Below are positions 1 through 8,844 of a stretch of 64,000 nt of DNA, in pieces. This DNA comes from Faecalispora jeddahensis (GTDB taxonomy: Bacteria; Bacillota; Clostridia; Oscillospirales; Acutalibacteraceae). Position numbers and translations under genes: made by a program. Under the pieces are notes generated by a model. The model made no database searches, was not told where the DNA came from, and saw only the letters and a list, made by a program, of their open reading frames with translations. How positions within the stretch are numbered: position 1 is the first letter of the stretch; the number at the start of each line of letters is the position of its first letter. The stretch spans positions 1-64,000 of the forward strand of contig NZ_CBYL010000004.1 in NCBI RefSeq assembly GCF_000577335.1. The letters are read 5' to 3'.

Positions 1-2
1 AC

Positions 3-350
3 AGCTATCATCTGCACGGAACCGCCGATACGGGGCGCCTTGGCGCGCAGAAGAACAAACGGGAAAGTATAGAGGCATATACGTCGCTTTTGACCAGTGA
101 TTTGACCGAAATGCAGGAGCTTGTCCGCTCCCACACAGGGTGGACGCCCACTGCGTTTACCTATCCGTTTGGAATCATCAGCAAAGAATCCTTCCCGGTC
201 GTGCACACAATGGGCTTTCGGGCCTCTTTAAGCTGTGAGGAACGGATCAACGATATTACCCGCGATCCGGAAAGTCTGTATCTGCTGGGGCGCTTTTTGC
301 GCGCTCCCGGCAAAACGAGCGAAAGTTTTTTTGCCGGACGGCTAAAATAA
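3..350 (+). CDS. Polysaccharide deacetylase (NodB domain), C-terminal part, cut by the window edge
   Basis: The frame is open from the left edge, so the real start lies outside the window. The first visible residues read SYHLHG, which resembles the His-x3-His metal-binding end of the NodB fold (often NHSYxH). Further on, the TAFTYPFG segment matches the conserved RxPyG-like strand of these enzymes. The family removes acetyl or formyl groups from cell-surface polysaccharides such as peptidoglycan or chitin-like polymers, normally outside the membrane. The protein ends in a short basic tail before TAA. An SH3-domain amidase follows 64 bp later on the same strand, which fits a cell-wall role. 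The substrate cannot be told from this fragment. Confidence 0.72.
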   Translation, partial: SYHLHGTADTGRLGAQKNKRESIEAYTSLLTSDLTEMQELVRSHTGWTPTAFTYPFGIISKESFPVVHTMGFRASLSCEERINDITRDPESLYLLGRFLRAPGKTSESFFAGRLK

Positions 351-414
351 TCCTTCTTGTGATTACCGGTTCTTTCTTTTGTGCATATCATGGAACAAAA
401 GGAGGAAGCTGTCT

Positions 415-1152
415 ATGCCCAATATTTATCTTAGTCCGTCCCTGCAGCCGTATAATGAGTACGTAAACGGCGGAAGTGAGCAATATCATATGAATATTCT
501 CGCGGACAATATGGAGCCGTACCTGCGCGCCAATGGAATCCGCTTTACGCGAAATACGGTCGGCATGACTCTCGGTCAGGCAATCCGCGAGTCTAACGCA
601 GGATATTACGACCTGCATCTGGCACTGCATTCCAATGCTGCGCCCCCACAACTTTCCGGCCAATTGCGTGGCACCGATGTCTACTACTATCCATACAGCA
701 CTGCCGGAAGCCGTGCGGCGGAGATTATTGCCAGAAATTACAAAGAGATTTATCCCCTGCCCGACAGGGTGCGCACGATGCCGACCACAACGCTGGCGGA
801 GATCACAAAGACAAACGCCCCGGCGGTTTTGGTTGAAACGGCGTACCACGACAATCCCGAGGATGCAGAATGGCTGGTGACCCATATGCCCGAGATCGCG
901 GCCAATCTGGTAAAGTCCCTGACGGAGATTTTCGGGATTCCGTTTATCGACAACCCTCAGCCGGCGCGTACCGCAAAGGTTGTAACGCAGGGAGGGAATC
1001 TGAACATTCGCAACAGACCCAGTCTGGATGCCGCCGTGATCGGTCAGGCTCCCAATGGCGCCACAATTACCGTTTTGGGAGAATGGCAGGGATGGTATGT
1101 TGTCAATTACAACGGCATCATCGGCTATTCCAGCAGTCAGTTTATACGGTGA
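415..1152 (+). CDS. N-acetylmuramoyl-L-alanine amidase (Amidase_3) with C-terminal SH3b domain
   Basis: This 245-residue protein likely cleaves the bond between MurNAc and the stem peptide. Residues about 1-180 form the amidase_3 zinc hydrolase: a Glu and a His in the GGSEQYHMN segment, His in LHSNA, and the catalytic Glu in VLVETAYH. Residues about 188-245 form a bacterial SH3b domain (LNIRNRPS, then GWYVVNYNG and IGYSSSQF). No signal peptide is visible, so export or release during mother-cell lysis is unclear. I chose the ATG at 415 because AGGAGG ends about 9 nt upstream; an in-frame TTG at 379 has no such site. A bidirectional terminator follows. Confidence 0.85.
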   Translation: MPNIYLSPSLQPYNEYVNGGSEQYHMNILADNMEPYLRANGIRFTRNTVGMTLGQAIRESNAGYYDLHLALHSNAAPPQLSGQLRGTDVYYYPYSTAGSRAAEIIARNYKEIYPLPDRVRTMPTTTLAEITKTNAPAVLVETAYHDNPEDAEWLVTHMPEIAANLVKSLTEIFGIPFIDNPQPARTAKVVTQGGNLNIRNRPSLDAAVIGQAPNGATITVLGEWQGWYVVNYNGIIGYSSSQFIR

Positions 1153-1188
1153 CAAAAAACGCTGGTTTGGCAGCGCCGATAGTAAAAA

Positions 1189-1229
1189 AGAGCAGGGGAC
1201 AGCTTGTTTGCTGTTTTCCTGCTCTTTCT
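1189..1229. terminator. Bidirectional intrinsic terminator
   Basis: GAGCAGG and CCTGCTC arms, with further pairing of GACAGC with GCTGTT, are flanked by an A-run on the left and a T-rich tract on the right. It sits between the converging amidase gene and the zinc-ribbon protein gene and can serve both. Confidence 0.7.
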
Positions 1230-1275
1230 CTATTGAGCTCTTTCGAGCTTCTCTCTTTCTGTGCGAATGGCTGCG

Positions 1276-3030
1276 TTACCCTTGCGCATAGGCCGCCATC
1301 ATCTCAAGCTGTTCACTGGAAATTCCGAATGCGGCTAACACGGCCGTCAGTTCCGGATCCTTTTTCATCGTTTCAGCCAGGAACTTGATTCCGTTGATAC
1401 CCAGTTCATTCGCCGCCGCTGTGGATTCCTCCTTGGAAAGGTCGACGATCTGGCCCGGTTTCGGCTGCGCGGGGATGGACGTATCGCCGAGCGTGCCGCT
1501 GGTTTTTTGAGTAAACAGGGCCGAAACAAGGTTGGGTATGGAAAGCTGTACGGTGCTGTCGAGGCTGTCACCATTCAAAGCGGTCTCTATTTTTAAACTC
1601 AATTGATCTAACTGATTGAATGCTGCCGGAAGCCCGGATTCCTTTACATATTTGCCGATTTCATGATCGGGGTCATACAACGAAATCACAAACGTTCCGA
1701 CTCCGATTTCAGAATCGAGGAACGAAGCCGTTTTCCATCCGGAATACTCCACGTTCACGCCGATGTTTTTCGGCTCCTCTTCGTTTCGGAGGATCAGCTG
1801 TATTTTGCCGGTTTCTTCGCCAGTCATGGTGTTGCTGAAAGTAAAGCCGGTCCCTTCGTCGGCCAGAAGTTCGACCGCATACTTCTTCTCGGTAATCAGA
1901 TAGTTTAACTGCACCTTGCTGGTCTTGTCCAGGCTTTCATAGGAATGGGCCAGCAAGTCCCCGTTCTGGGAGAGATAGGAGATCGCGGAAAAAGTGACTC
2001 CATCCTCTTCCAGATTCAGGCTGGCGAAAAGTTCGTCGATGAGTTTGCCGTAGTTTTCTTTTGTAAGCTTTTCCGAAGATGCCTGCGCTTCGATTCCGGC
2101 TAACCCTGCAAACAGATCGTAATTGTCCGACACGAAGGCATAAAGAGTGTCGTCATTCTTGGCGGCCTCTGCAATTTCTTTTACCATAGCCGCTGTCTGG
2201 ACCGCGTTCAGCGAGGCTGTCAGTTTCTGCCCCTGAACCGTTTCGCCGTCAACCGTAATGCTCTGGTCCTTTTCCGCTGTTATTTCAGCCGCGGAAAGGG
2301 AATTCGCATAAATGGCGGCAAGCTTGTCCAGGCTGGCCTGTAATGTTGCCGGGTCGTATTTGATTTTCGCAAGACTGTCGGGAGTGACCTGCAGCGCCGC
2401 CTGATCCTCGGCCAGCAGATATTTGTCCAGAAGCTCCGGGATATGTATATACGTTTTCCCGTCGTTGTAGGCCAAAGAATTCACGGTCAGTTTTAAGGCG
2501 GACGGATCAGTAACCGTAAGGCTGGTCTGCGTGCCGTTTTCATTGACAAGCGTTTTTACGTTCATGTTCAGGCTGTTCAGGTACTCCATTGTTTTCTGAA
2601 CCGCTGGGGATTGTTCCGCCGGAAGGTTCAGATCTTTTAAAAGCTGATCCTGCAATTTGACGTTATACTGTAAGGTGGAATTGAGCGTTTTCGGCTTATT
2701 GTAGCTCTGTGCGAGGCCGACGCTTCCATCCAGGAGGGATATGATTTGCTTTGTGCTCGATTGCGCCGTTGCCAGCTCAATATTCTGCACATACTTGGTT
2801 TTTCCTTGGATCAGCTGCATGAAGTCGCGGTTGAAAAAGAGCTTACCCACCGTAACCACTCCAGCCAGCAGAACAAAAACTGATACCAGTGCTATGATGG
2901 CGATTTTGATTTTTCCGGGCTTTCCCGGCCCGGCTCCATTCACCGGGATCGATCCGTTTTCTTCACCCGAGCATTGTTCGCATAAAGATTCCCCGTTGCT
3001 CGTAGTATTTCCGCATTTTGTGCAAGTCAT
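1276..3030 (-). CDS. Zinc-ribbon, single-pass membrane protein of unknown function
   Basis: This is a 584-residue protein. The first 20 residues carry a CxxC-x10-CxxC zinc ribbon (C3, C6, C17, C20). A single hydrophobic helix at about residues 42-66 follows a Lys-rich stretch, so the ribbon should be inside the cell and the long remainder outside. The extracellular part is rich in Leu, Ser, Thr and Ala with alternating strand and helix patterns, resembling lipoprotein-like beta domains, but I recognise no catalytic motif. The ATG has GGAG 7 nt upstream. Zinc-ribbon plus one membrane segment plus a large outer domain is a common layout of uncharacterised Firmicutes envelope proteins. I cannot give a function. 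Confidence 0.75.
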   Translation of the reverse strand: MTCTKCGNTTSNGESLCEQCSGEENGSIPVNGAGPGKPGKIKIAIIALVSVFVLLAGVVTVGKLFFNRDFMQLIQGKTKYVQNIELATAQSSTKQIISLLDGSVGLAQSYNKPKTLNSTLQYNVKLQDQLLKDLNLPAEQSPAVQKTMEYLNSLNMNVKTLVNENGTQTSLTVTDPSALKLTVNSLAYNDGKTYIHIPELLDKYLLAEDQAALQVTPDSLAKIKYDPATLQASLDKLAAIYANSLSAAEITAEKDQSITVDGETVQGQKLTASLNAVQTAAMVKEIAEAAKNDDTLYAFVSDNYDLFAGLAGIEAQASSEKLTKENYGKLIDELFASLNLEEDGVTFSAISYLSQNGDLLAHSYESLDKTSKVQLNYLITEKKYAVELLADEGTGFTFSNTMTGEETGKIQLILRNEEEPKNIGVNVEYSGWKTASFLDSEIGVGTFVISLYDPDHEIGKYVKESGLPAAFNQLDQLSLKIETALNGDSLDSTVQLSIPNLVSALFTQKTSGTLGDTSIPAQPKPGQIVDLSKEESTAAANELGINGIKFLAETMKKDPELTAVLAAFGISSEQLEMMAAYAQG

Positions 3031-3200
3031 TAGAACACTCCTTCAATATTTCTTTTTGGATGGCTGTAACAGGATATAAATCCATTATAAGCCATTGTCC
3101 TGTACCAAGGAACCGGTAGATGTTGGTGATTCTGGGTATATATGGGAAAACGCGGATCAAGGGGATTTCCGAACTCCCGGAGAAGAGATTTCGGAATCAA

Positions 3201-3240
3201 AAACAAGCCGGCAGTCATTGAAACTACCGGCTTGTTTTTT
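3201..3240. terminator. Intrinsic terminator
   Basis: AAACAAGCCGG pairs with CCGGCTTGTTT around a short loop. A run of Ts lies on the plus side and a T-rich stretch on the minus side. It is placed to end the minus-strand P-type ATPase transcript. Between it and the ATPase stop (3241-3419) I see only a small CCAGGT/ACCTGG hairpin at about 3382-3404 and no coding sequence. Confidence 0.7.
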
Positions 3241-3419
3241 TACAGAGCTTAAAAGGACGAATCCTGAATTTTTGTGCTAAAGTGAGACTTTCGACAAAGC
3301 TACAGAATCTCGCTGCGCAGGCAATACCTAAAATTGCTTTACTGTCGATACTTTGGTTTGGTTCAGGCAATTAATATTGCTCCAGGTTGCCGCGTGTGAC
3401 CTGGGGCAGGAAGAAAGAC

Positions 3420-5828
3420 TCAGAGAATCTTTTTCCTTTTGCGGGGTTTTTCCGCGTGTACAGCAGGGACGGCCTCCAGATGGTAAAAACCCTTGACCAT
3501 ACGATAGATGATCGTGATAACACACGCCGAAAAGATCATCATTACCGCGATAACCAACAGCATCGGCGCAGTGAGATGAACCAGAGAGAAGAAGTCATGG
3601 AACAGCAGCATGGCGGTTAAAAATCCGAGAGACATACAGTAGAACAACACCTTTCGCAGGGTGTTGAACGGCAGGCAAATGCTCAGCAGGTTCATCAAGC
3701 CGGTAGCGCCGATCAGAATCACGCTGACGGTGGATACCTCATCATCCGACAAATGAAAGAAGGTGCCGACCGGCATTAAAATGATGATCGTGAGCGCCAT
3801 GGCAAGCATGCCCGGCAGAGATTTTGTAAGGATGTTGACGATGAATTTTCCTCGGATCCTGTCTTTATTTGGCTCCATTGCCAGAATAAAGGATGGAACG
3901 CCGATTGCAAACAGGTTGATCAGAGAAAACTGAATGGGCTGTAGGGGATAGTCATACGGCGCGAAGATAAAGTATACGGCGATAATCGCGGAGAAAAACG
4001 CTTTTACCAGAAACAGGCAGGCTGAACGCTGAAGGTTATTGATCGAACGCCGCCCTTCGTGCACTACCTTGGGAAGGGAGGCAAAATTCGAGTCCAGCAG
4101 CACCAGCTGAGAAACGGTTCTGGCGGCGTCGCTTCCCGAAGCCATCGCAATGCTGCAGTCGGCCTCTTTCAGGGCCAGAACATCGTTGACGCCGTCACCG
4201 GTCATTGCGACCGTGTGATGTTTCGCCTTCAGTATTTTGACGAGATCGAGCTTCTGCTGCGGGGTTACGCGGCCGAAAACCGTGTAGCGTTCGGCGGCTT
4301 CCGCCAGCTCCTCCGGTGTTTTCAGAGTTGTTGCATCCACGTAGTTGTCTGCATTTTCCATACCGGCCTTTTGGGCAATGTTTGAAACCGTAATTGGATT
4401 GTCACCCGAAATCACCTTGAGATCAACGCCCTGCTCGGCAAAATACATCAGTGTCTGAGGGGCCTCCGGCCTGATTCTGTCGCTGAACAAAAGCAGGGCC
4501 ATCGGCTCCAGCTCGCCCGGAAGCTCCTTGTCCTGAAAGCGCCCGGCGGATTTTACGAGCAGCAGAACCCGCTGTCCGCTTTGTGCATAAGAATCGGCGT
4601 CGCGCCGGATGTCGGAGGACTTGTCCGGCAGAAGAATCTCCGGCGCGCCGAGGATAAAGCTGCCCTGATTTTCAAAAAAAGCGCCGCTCCATTTTTTGGC
4701 GGAGGAAAACGGGATGATCTCCTCACAGTTCCAGCCGGGAGGGGAAGAGAAGCTTTTGCGCACCGCGTCCATGGTGGGATTGTTGTCCGGCAGTGCGGTG
4801 GTCAGGGCGCACAGAGCGGTTTCCGCCTGTTCCTGCTCCGTGCCATTACAAAGAACCAGGTCGTCAAACTGTAAGGTGCCTTCGGTAATCGTGCCGGTCT
4901 TGTCCAGGCACAGGACATCGACGCGGGCCAGCGTTTCGATACAATACAGCTCCTGAACGAGCGTTTTGTGCGAAGCAAGACGAATGACACTGACGGCCAG
5001 CACGACGCTCGTCAGAAGAACCAGCCCTTCGGGGATCATGCCGACCAGAGCGCCCACCGTACTGACGATCGATTTGGAAAACGCAGTCTGCAGAACATAG
5101 TGCTGCTTATAAAACAGAATCAGCCCGATCGGTACGATGATGGCCCCAATTACCTGAATGATGCGGTTAATCCAGGTCATGATTTCAGAATTTGGCTTTT
5201 TCAGGTATTTGGCATCCTGAGAAATCTGCTCCGCGTAATTGTCTTTTCCAACATGTTCTACCTGAGCGTGGCACGCTCCGCTGACGATAAAACTGCCCGA
5301 AAGCATCGTGTCGCCCGGTTTTTTGGGAACAGGGTCCGATTCGCCGGTTAGCAGGGATTCGTTTACTTCGCACTCGCCGCTGCATATGATACAATCGGTG
5401 CAGATTTGGTTGCCCGCTTCCAAAAACAGAATATCGTCCAGAACAACGTCGTGAACTTCAATGGTGAGCTGTTCGCCGTTTCGGATTACCTTGGCTTTCG
5501 GCTCAGCGATCAAAGCCAGGCGGTCTATGGTTCGTTTGGCACGAATTTCCTGAAAGATTCCGATCAGAAGGTTACTGAGGATGACACCCATAAACAGCAG
5601 GTTTTTATAAGAGCCTACCAGTAAAATCAAAGAGGCCAGAACGGCATTTAATATGTTAAAGGGTGTAACAATATTCTGTAAAACAATTTCTTTCACCGAC
5701 TTTGTCTTTATGTCTGATTCCCCGTTAAAAAGACCTTGCTGCCGCCGCTGGTCAATTTGTTCCTGCGTCAGTCCGGTTGAATAGTCGGGATGAAACCGTT
5801 CAAAATAAGTTTGTGACGGTTCAGTCAT
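3420..5828 (-). CDS. Cation-translocating P-type ATPase, CtpE-like (P2 type)
   Basis: This 802-residue polytopic membrane pump couples ATP hydrolysis to cation transport. It shows the phosphorylation motif DKTGT, the actuator motif TGES, the hinge TGDGVND, and a membrane PEGL motif in MIPEGLVLLTS. The PEGL context with the following LLTSVVLAVSV helix resembles actinobacterial CtpE and its Firmicutes relatives, which have been linked to Ca2+ uptake. That specificity is inference from motif likeness only. There is no N-terminal heavy-metal domain and no CPC motif, so it is not a Cu/Zn/Cd P1B pump. Length is normal for the P2 class. It is transcribed alone on the minus strand. Confidence 0.85.
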   Translation of the reverse strand: MTEPSQTYFERFHPDYSTGLTQEQIDQRRQQGLFNGESDIKTKSVKEIVLQNIVTPFNILNAVLASLILLVGSYKNLLFMGVILSNLLIGIFQEIRAKRTIDRLALIAEPKAKVIRNGEQLTIEVHDVVLDDILFLEAGNQICTDCIICSGECEVNESLLTGESDPVPKKPGDTMLSGSFIVSGACHAQVEHVGKDNYAEQISQDAKYLKKPNSEIMTWINRIIQVIGAIIVPIGLILFYKQHYVLQTAFSKSIVSTVGALVGMIPEGLVLLTSVVLAVSVIRLASHKTLVQELYCIETLARVDVLCLDKTGTITEGTLQFDDLVLCNGTEQEQAETALCALTTALPDNNPTMDAVRKSFSSPPGWNCEEIIPFSSAKKWSGAFFENQGSFILGAPEILLPDKSSDIRRDADSYAQSGQRVLLLVKSAGRFQDKELPGELEPMALLLFSDRIRPEAPQTLMYFAEQGVDLKVISGDNPITVSNIAQKAGMENADNYVDATTLKTPEELAEAAERYTVFGRVTPQQKLDLVKILKAKHHTVAMTGDGVNDVLALKEADCSIAMASGSDAARTVSQLVLLDSNFASLPKVVHEGRRSINNLQRSACLFLVKAFFSAIIAVYFIFAPYDYPLQPIQFSLINLFAIGVPSFILAMEPNKDRIRGKFIVNILTKSLPGMLAMALTIIILMPVGTFFHLSDDEVSTVSVILIGATGLMNLLSICLPFNTLRKVLFYCMSLGFLTAMLLFHDFFSLVHLTAPMLLVIAVMMIFSACVITIIYRMVKGFYHLEAVPAVHAEKPRKRKKIL

Positions 5829-5981
5829 TTGTTTTCATCCACCTTATGTTTTTTAACAGTATACCCTAAACAGAAAAAAGGATTGGCCTCAATCTCTGAA
5901 AATTCAAAATCACGTCATAATTTTTGTAGAGTTATCCAAAAAACAAAGATATGGCATTTCTCCATTTAACAATTATGCGTC

Positions 5982-6009
5982 TTGTTGCAAATGTTATTTG
6001 TGGTATAAT
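5982..6009 (+). promoter_or_regulatory. Sigma-A type promoter for the O-antigen-ligase-like gene
   Basis: TTGTTG and TATAAT are separated by 16 bp, about 90 nt upstream of the AAGGAG ribosome-binding site of the next gene. Confidence 0.6.
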
Positions 6010-6161
6010 GGATGATTAGTGAAGGTGAACAGAAAATGCGTTGTAATTTCACAATTCTGTGCAGGTGAATTTCTGCTGCAGAAAGAAAGGAGATTGATAC
6101 CATTTTTAAGCAAGACGCGTTCGATTTTATCTCTTTAAAATCGGGCAAGGACCTGAACGGC

Positions 6162-7331
6162 ATGTTGGTGCTGTTTCTGACGATATCTATTTTTCTACCG
6201 TTTTATGTCAGTATGGCGGCCGTTTCATTGATTGCATTTATGACGGTTATCAATTACGAAAGACGAGCAGAGGCTTTTGGAGATCCGTATTCTATAGGAA
6301 TTGTATTATTTTTTCTGTTTACCGGTTTTGTCGGGCAAGTATACAATAACCATATTGGAAGCGCTTATTCATTGTTTGCCGCGGCTCTTTTGGTCTGCGG
6401 GTTCTATATCCGCAGCTTTATGACGAAGCAGCTTTTTGATCAGGCGATGGATACCGCCTGCCTGAGCAGTGTGGCGTGTGCAGTGGTGGCAGTATTTCAA
6501 AAGATTTCCACTTACGCGACGGAGCCTTCGTTCCGCCCGATCTCAACGTTCACTAACGCAAATTTCTATGCGACCATGATCGAATTTGTTGTTCTGATCG
6601 CTCTTTATCGGATGATTACCAATGCACAGAATCGTCGGTTTTATCTGATCGTGATCGCCAGCAATCTTGTGGGGCTTTATCTTTCGGCCAGCATGTCGGC
6701 CATCTTTTCTCTCGGACTTGCGGTGCTTGTATTCCTTTTCCTGAAAGGGAAGCGCAAAGTCGCAACGATCATCGGCGTCAGCGGGATATTCCTTGTGGCA
6801 GCCGGTCTGATGATGCCGGAGCTGTTCCCCCGCATTGAGTTTATTGATCAATCATGGGATCAGCGGGTCAACATCTGGATGACTTCCGTCAAGGGAATCG
6901 AGCATCATCCGTTCTTTGGCCAGGGCGCGGCAGCCTACCGTTTGGCCTGTGAAGAATATTTTGGATACAAAACATATCACGCTCACAACCTGTATCTGGA
7001 TACATTATTGAATTTTGGTCTGGTCGGCGCAGCGGTGATTACTGGATATTTGTATTGTCAGGCTAAAATTGTACTGACTCGTTTCCGCGGTAGAATCTGC
7101 GGGAATATGAATATTCTTCTGGCCGCTTGTTCCTGCGCTATTTTGGTACACGGCTTTACAGATGTTACGATCTTCTGGGGCCAGACCGCAATGCTGTTTC
7201 TTCTGATTTTTTCTTCCACCGGTATCAACGCTGTTTACGCGGGCGGAATCCTTCGTGTGCGTCAGCGTCTGGCAACAGCCACCGGCTATTTGGAACGCTC
7301 CAATCGGGGTGCGGCAGTATTTAAAAATTAA
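6162..7331 (+). CDS. O-antigen ligase / Wzy-type polytopic membrane protein
   Basis: At least 389 residues with about ten hydrophobic helices. The signature region is typical of the Wzy_C/O-antigen ligase family: DQRVNIWMTSVKGIEHHP, then GQG and HAHNLYLDTLLNFG in a large outer loop. Family members polymerise or ligate surface glycans or related lipid-linked sugars. The start is uncertain. An AAGGAG site at 6087-6092 is spaced correctly for an in-frame ATT codon at 6102, which would add 20 residues (MFKQDAFDFISLKSGKDLNG). The ATG at 6162 has only a weak AAGGA in front of it. It has its own promoter and terminator, so it is probably a single-gene unit. The sugar substrate is unknown. Confidence 0.75.
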   Translation: MLVLFLTISIFLPFYVSMAAVSLIAFMTVINYERRAEAFGDPYSIGIVLFFLFTGFVGQVYNNHIGSAYSLFAAALLVCGFYIRSFMTKQLFDQAMDTACLSSVACAVVAVFQKISTYATEPSFRPISTFTNANFYATMIEFVVLIALYRMITNAQNRRFYLIVIASNLVGLYLSASMSAIFSLGLAVLVFLFLKGKRKVATIIGVSGIFLVAAGLMMPELFPRIEFIDQSWDQRVNIWMTSVKGIEHHPFFGQGAAAYRLACEEYFGYKTYHAHNLYLDTLLNFGLVGAAVITGYLYCQAKIVLTRFRGRICGNMNILLAACSCAILVHGFTDVTIFWGQTAMLFLLIFSSTGINAVYAGGILRVRQRLATATGYLERSNRGAAVFKN

Positions 7332-7343
7332 TCTGGTTTTTCT

Positions 7344-7376
7344 GAAAGGCCTTCGCTTTGTGCGGAGGCCTTTTTC
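7344..7376 (+). terminator. Intrinsic terminator
   Basis: AAAGGCC..TTCGC and GCGGAGGCCTTTTTC form a strong stem followed by a T-run just after the O-antigen-ligase-like gene. Confidence 0.8.
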
Positions 7377-7463
7377 TATGCTGCTTTCAGAATACGAAAA
7401 TCCTCTCGAAAAATGGTCTAAAGCAAAATTCGGGGCATATCATTGAAAACGGGAGGGATGATA

Positions 7464-8156
7464 ATGAGCTCATCGGAAGAGTGCAGATTTTTGATGTGCA
7501 GTCTGGATAAGACTTTCAGCAGCGCCGGAACCGAAATATTGACGGTAAAGATTGAGTACCCGAAATTTGAGCTTCCCGAATGCGGAAGAATGGAAACGAT
7601 CATCAATCGCTGCATCTGGGGGCAGGTGGAATGCTTTTTTCATGACGCGGCGACAATCCTGTTTCGCCAGGCGGCCTGCGCACTGCATAATGCAAACGAC
7701 TCGGAAGATAAGGTGCCCTTCCACCCGTATGATGCCGTTCTGCAGTATCAGGTGACTGCCTGCAATTCCTGCTATGTCAGCCTGTATCGCGATGCCTATG
7801 AGTATACGGGTGGAGCACACGGCAATACCATCCGCCGTTCCGATACCTGGTCGCTGAAAGCGTGCAGGGCTGTTCAGGCGTGCGATTTCTTTCATCCGAA
7901 AACGAACTTTCGGAAAGCGCTTCTGGATGAAATCCTGTTTCAGGCCGATGAAAACATGAGAAAATGTCCCGGTATTTATTTTGATAATTACCGCAAGCTG
8001 ATCACCCGGTATTTTAATCCCAACCGGTTTTATCTTACGGATAACAGTGTGGCTTTTTACTTTCAGCAGTATGAAATCGCGCCGTATGTTTCCGGAATCG
8101 TTACCTTTTCCATTCCGTTTGATCAGCTGGAATGCCCCCCGGTTTGCCAGCAATAG
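7464..8156 (+). CDS. DUF3298 (RsiV-like) domain protein
   Basis: 230 residues without a signal peptide or membrane helix. The YTGGAHGN motif in the middle and the C-terminal pattern YFQQYEIAPYVSGI are hallmarks of DUF3298, often paired with a DUF4163 half. These folds make up the extracytoplasmic part of the anti-sigma factor RsiV and related lysozyme-binding or sensor proteins. Here the domain is free-standing and apparently cytoplasmic, so an RsiV function is not implied. ATG 7464 follows GGGAGGG at 7 nt. A terminator follows. Confidence 0.7.
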   Translation: MSSSEECRFLMCSLDKTFSSAGTEILTVKIEYPKFELPECGRMETIINRCIWGQVECFFHDAATILFRQAACALHNANDSEDKVPFHPYDAVLQYQVTACNSCYVSLYRDAYEYTGGAHGNTIRRSDTWSLKACRAVQACDFFHPKTNFRKALLDEILFQADENMRKCPGIYFDNYRKLITRYFNPNRFYLTDNSVAFYFQQYEIAPYVSGIVTFSIPFDQLECPPVCQQ

Positions 8157-8165
8157 AGAAAATTT

Positions 8166-8200
8166 TGCCCCTGCCTGTAATGACCGGCAGAGGGCATTTC
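8166..8200 (+). terminator. Intrinsic terminator
   Basis: TGCCCCTGCC pairs with GGCAGAGGGCA around a 10-nt loop, followed by ATTTCTCTTT, directly after the DUF3298 gene. Confidence 0.7.
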
Positions 8201-8240
8201 TCTTTGCGGGAAAAACATGGCAAGGGGAAAGGTTTTATGC

Positions 8241-8292
8241 TATAATAACCTCACGGCGCAGGCCGAAGCGAAGCTTCGGGCGCCTGAGAGAG
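8241..8292 (+). repeat. Promoter-plus-hairpin element E1
   Basis: An extended -10 (TGC TATAAT) is followed by CCTCACGG, a GGCGC/GCGCC stem capped by CCGAAGC-GAA-GCTTCGG, and TGAGA. The blocks TATAATA, CCTCACGG, GCTTCGGGCG and TGAGA recur in the same order on the minus strand at 12134-12180. The inner stem sequence differs but still pairs, so the element may be a structured RNA start or a mobile intergenic repeat. Confidence 0.45.
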
Positions 8293-8844
8293 TATTGAAT
8301 CATCCACTTAGGTGAGTAAGGCATTGAACTCTTTTTATTTGAGTCTGCTTTGACCGGGATGATATAATAATCTTATGCAGGCTGAGCCTGCACGCACGTC
8401 GCGGGGAAGCAAACGAAATAAACTTCCTGTTTTCACGCGGAAACAACTTTTAGCGCAGCCGACGACAATAACCTTGCGAGCGAACACTTTCAATGAAGCC
8501 CTTTACAGTAGCGGGGATTTACATTTTCATGGATTGTTCTGTTAAGCAGATTCCAAAGGCGGAGCCTTTGGTGAGTCTTTAGTGAGTCTTTGCTTTAATG
8601 CCGCCTTGCAGCGAAAGTAGGTGCTCGCGCCAGCGGTGAGGGGCAAGTCCTGTGCCAGCAGAATTCCCATACGGGGAACTCGCAGAAGAATTCGTCTTTC
8701 CATATCAATATAAATAACAGAAGAAGTACCCGCCCCGGCAAAGGGGCAGACCTATGCCAATAGAAGCCTGCTGCGGCAGAGCTGCACAGAAAAAGGATCG
8801 TATGATCTAACGCATCATTGTGTACAAAATGGGGGAGAAGAAAA
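8293..8844 (+). other. Long gene-free region with many short hairpins; possible structured RNA
   Basis: No credible coding frame exists here. Visible items are a second TATAAT at about 8363 directly before the perfect hairpin GCAGGC-TGA-GCCTGC, the hairpin CCAAAGGC-GGA-GCCTTTGG at about 8550-8568, and two similar modules at about 8640-8700 and 8740-8805. Each module has a GGCA..TGCC hairpin, AGAA, a second hairpin and AGAA. The last module ends about 40 nt before the HD-domain gene. I could not match it to a riboswitch or known RNA family. Confidence 0.4.

Noticed and set aside
388-1155. Long open frame on the minus strand opposite the amidase gene
   Set aside because: It mirrors the plus-strand gene, has no ribosome-binding site or recognisable motif, and the plus frame has full domain support.
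8241-8840. A known RNA such as RNase P, tmRNA, SRP RNA, 6S or a common riboswitch
   Set aside because: I compared remembered core motifs (for example the RNase P GAGGAAAGTCC core, c-di-GMP, glycine, cobalamin and T-box cores) and none fit, so only a generic structured region is reported.
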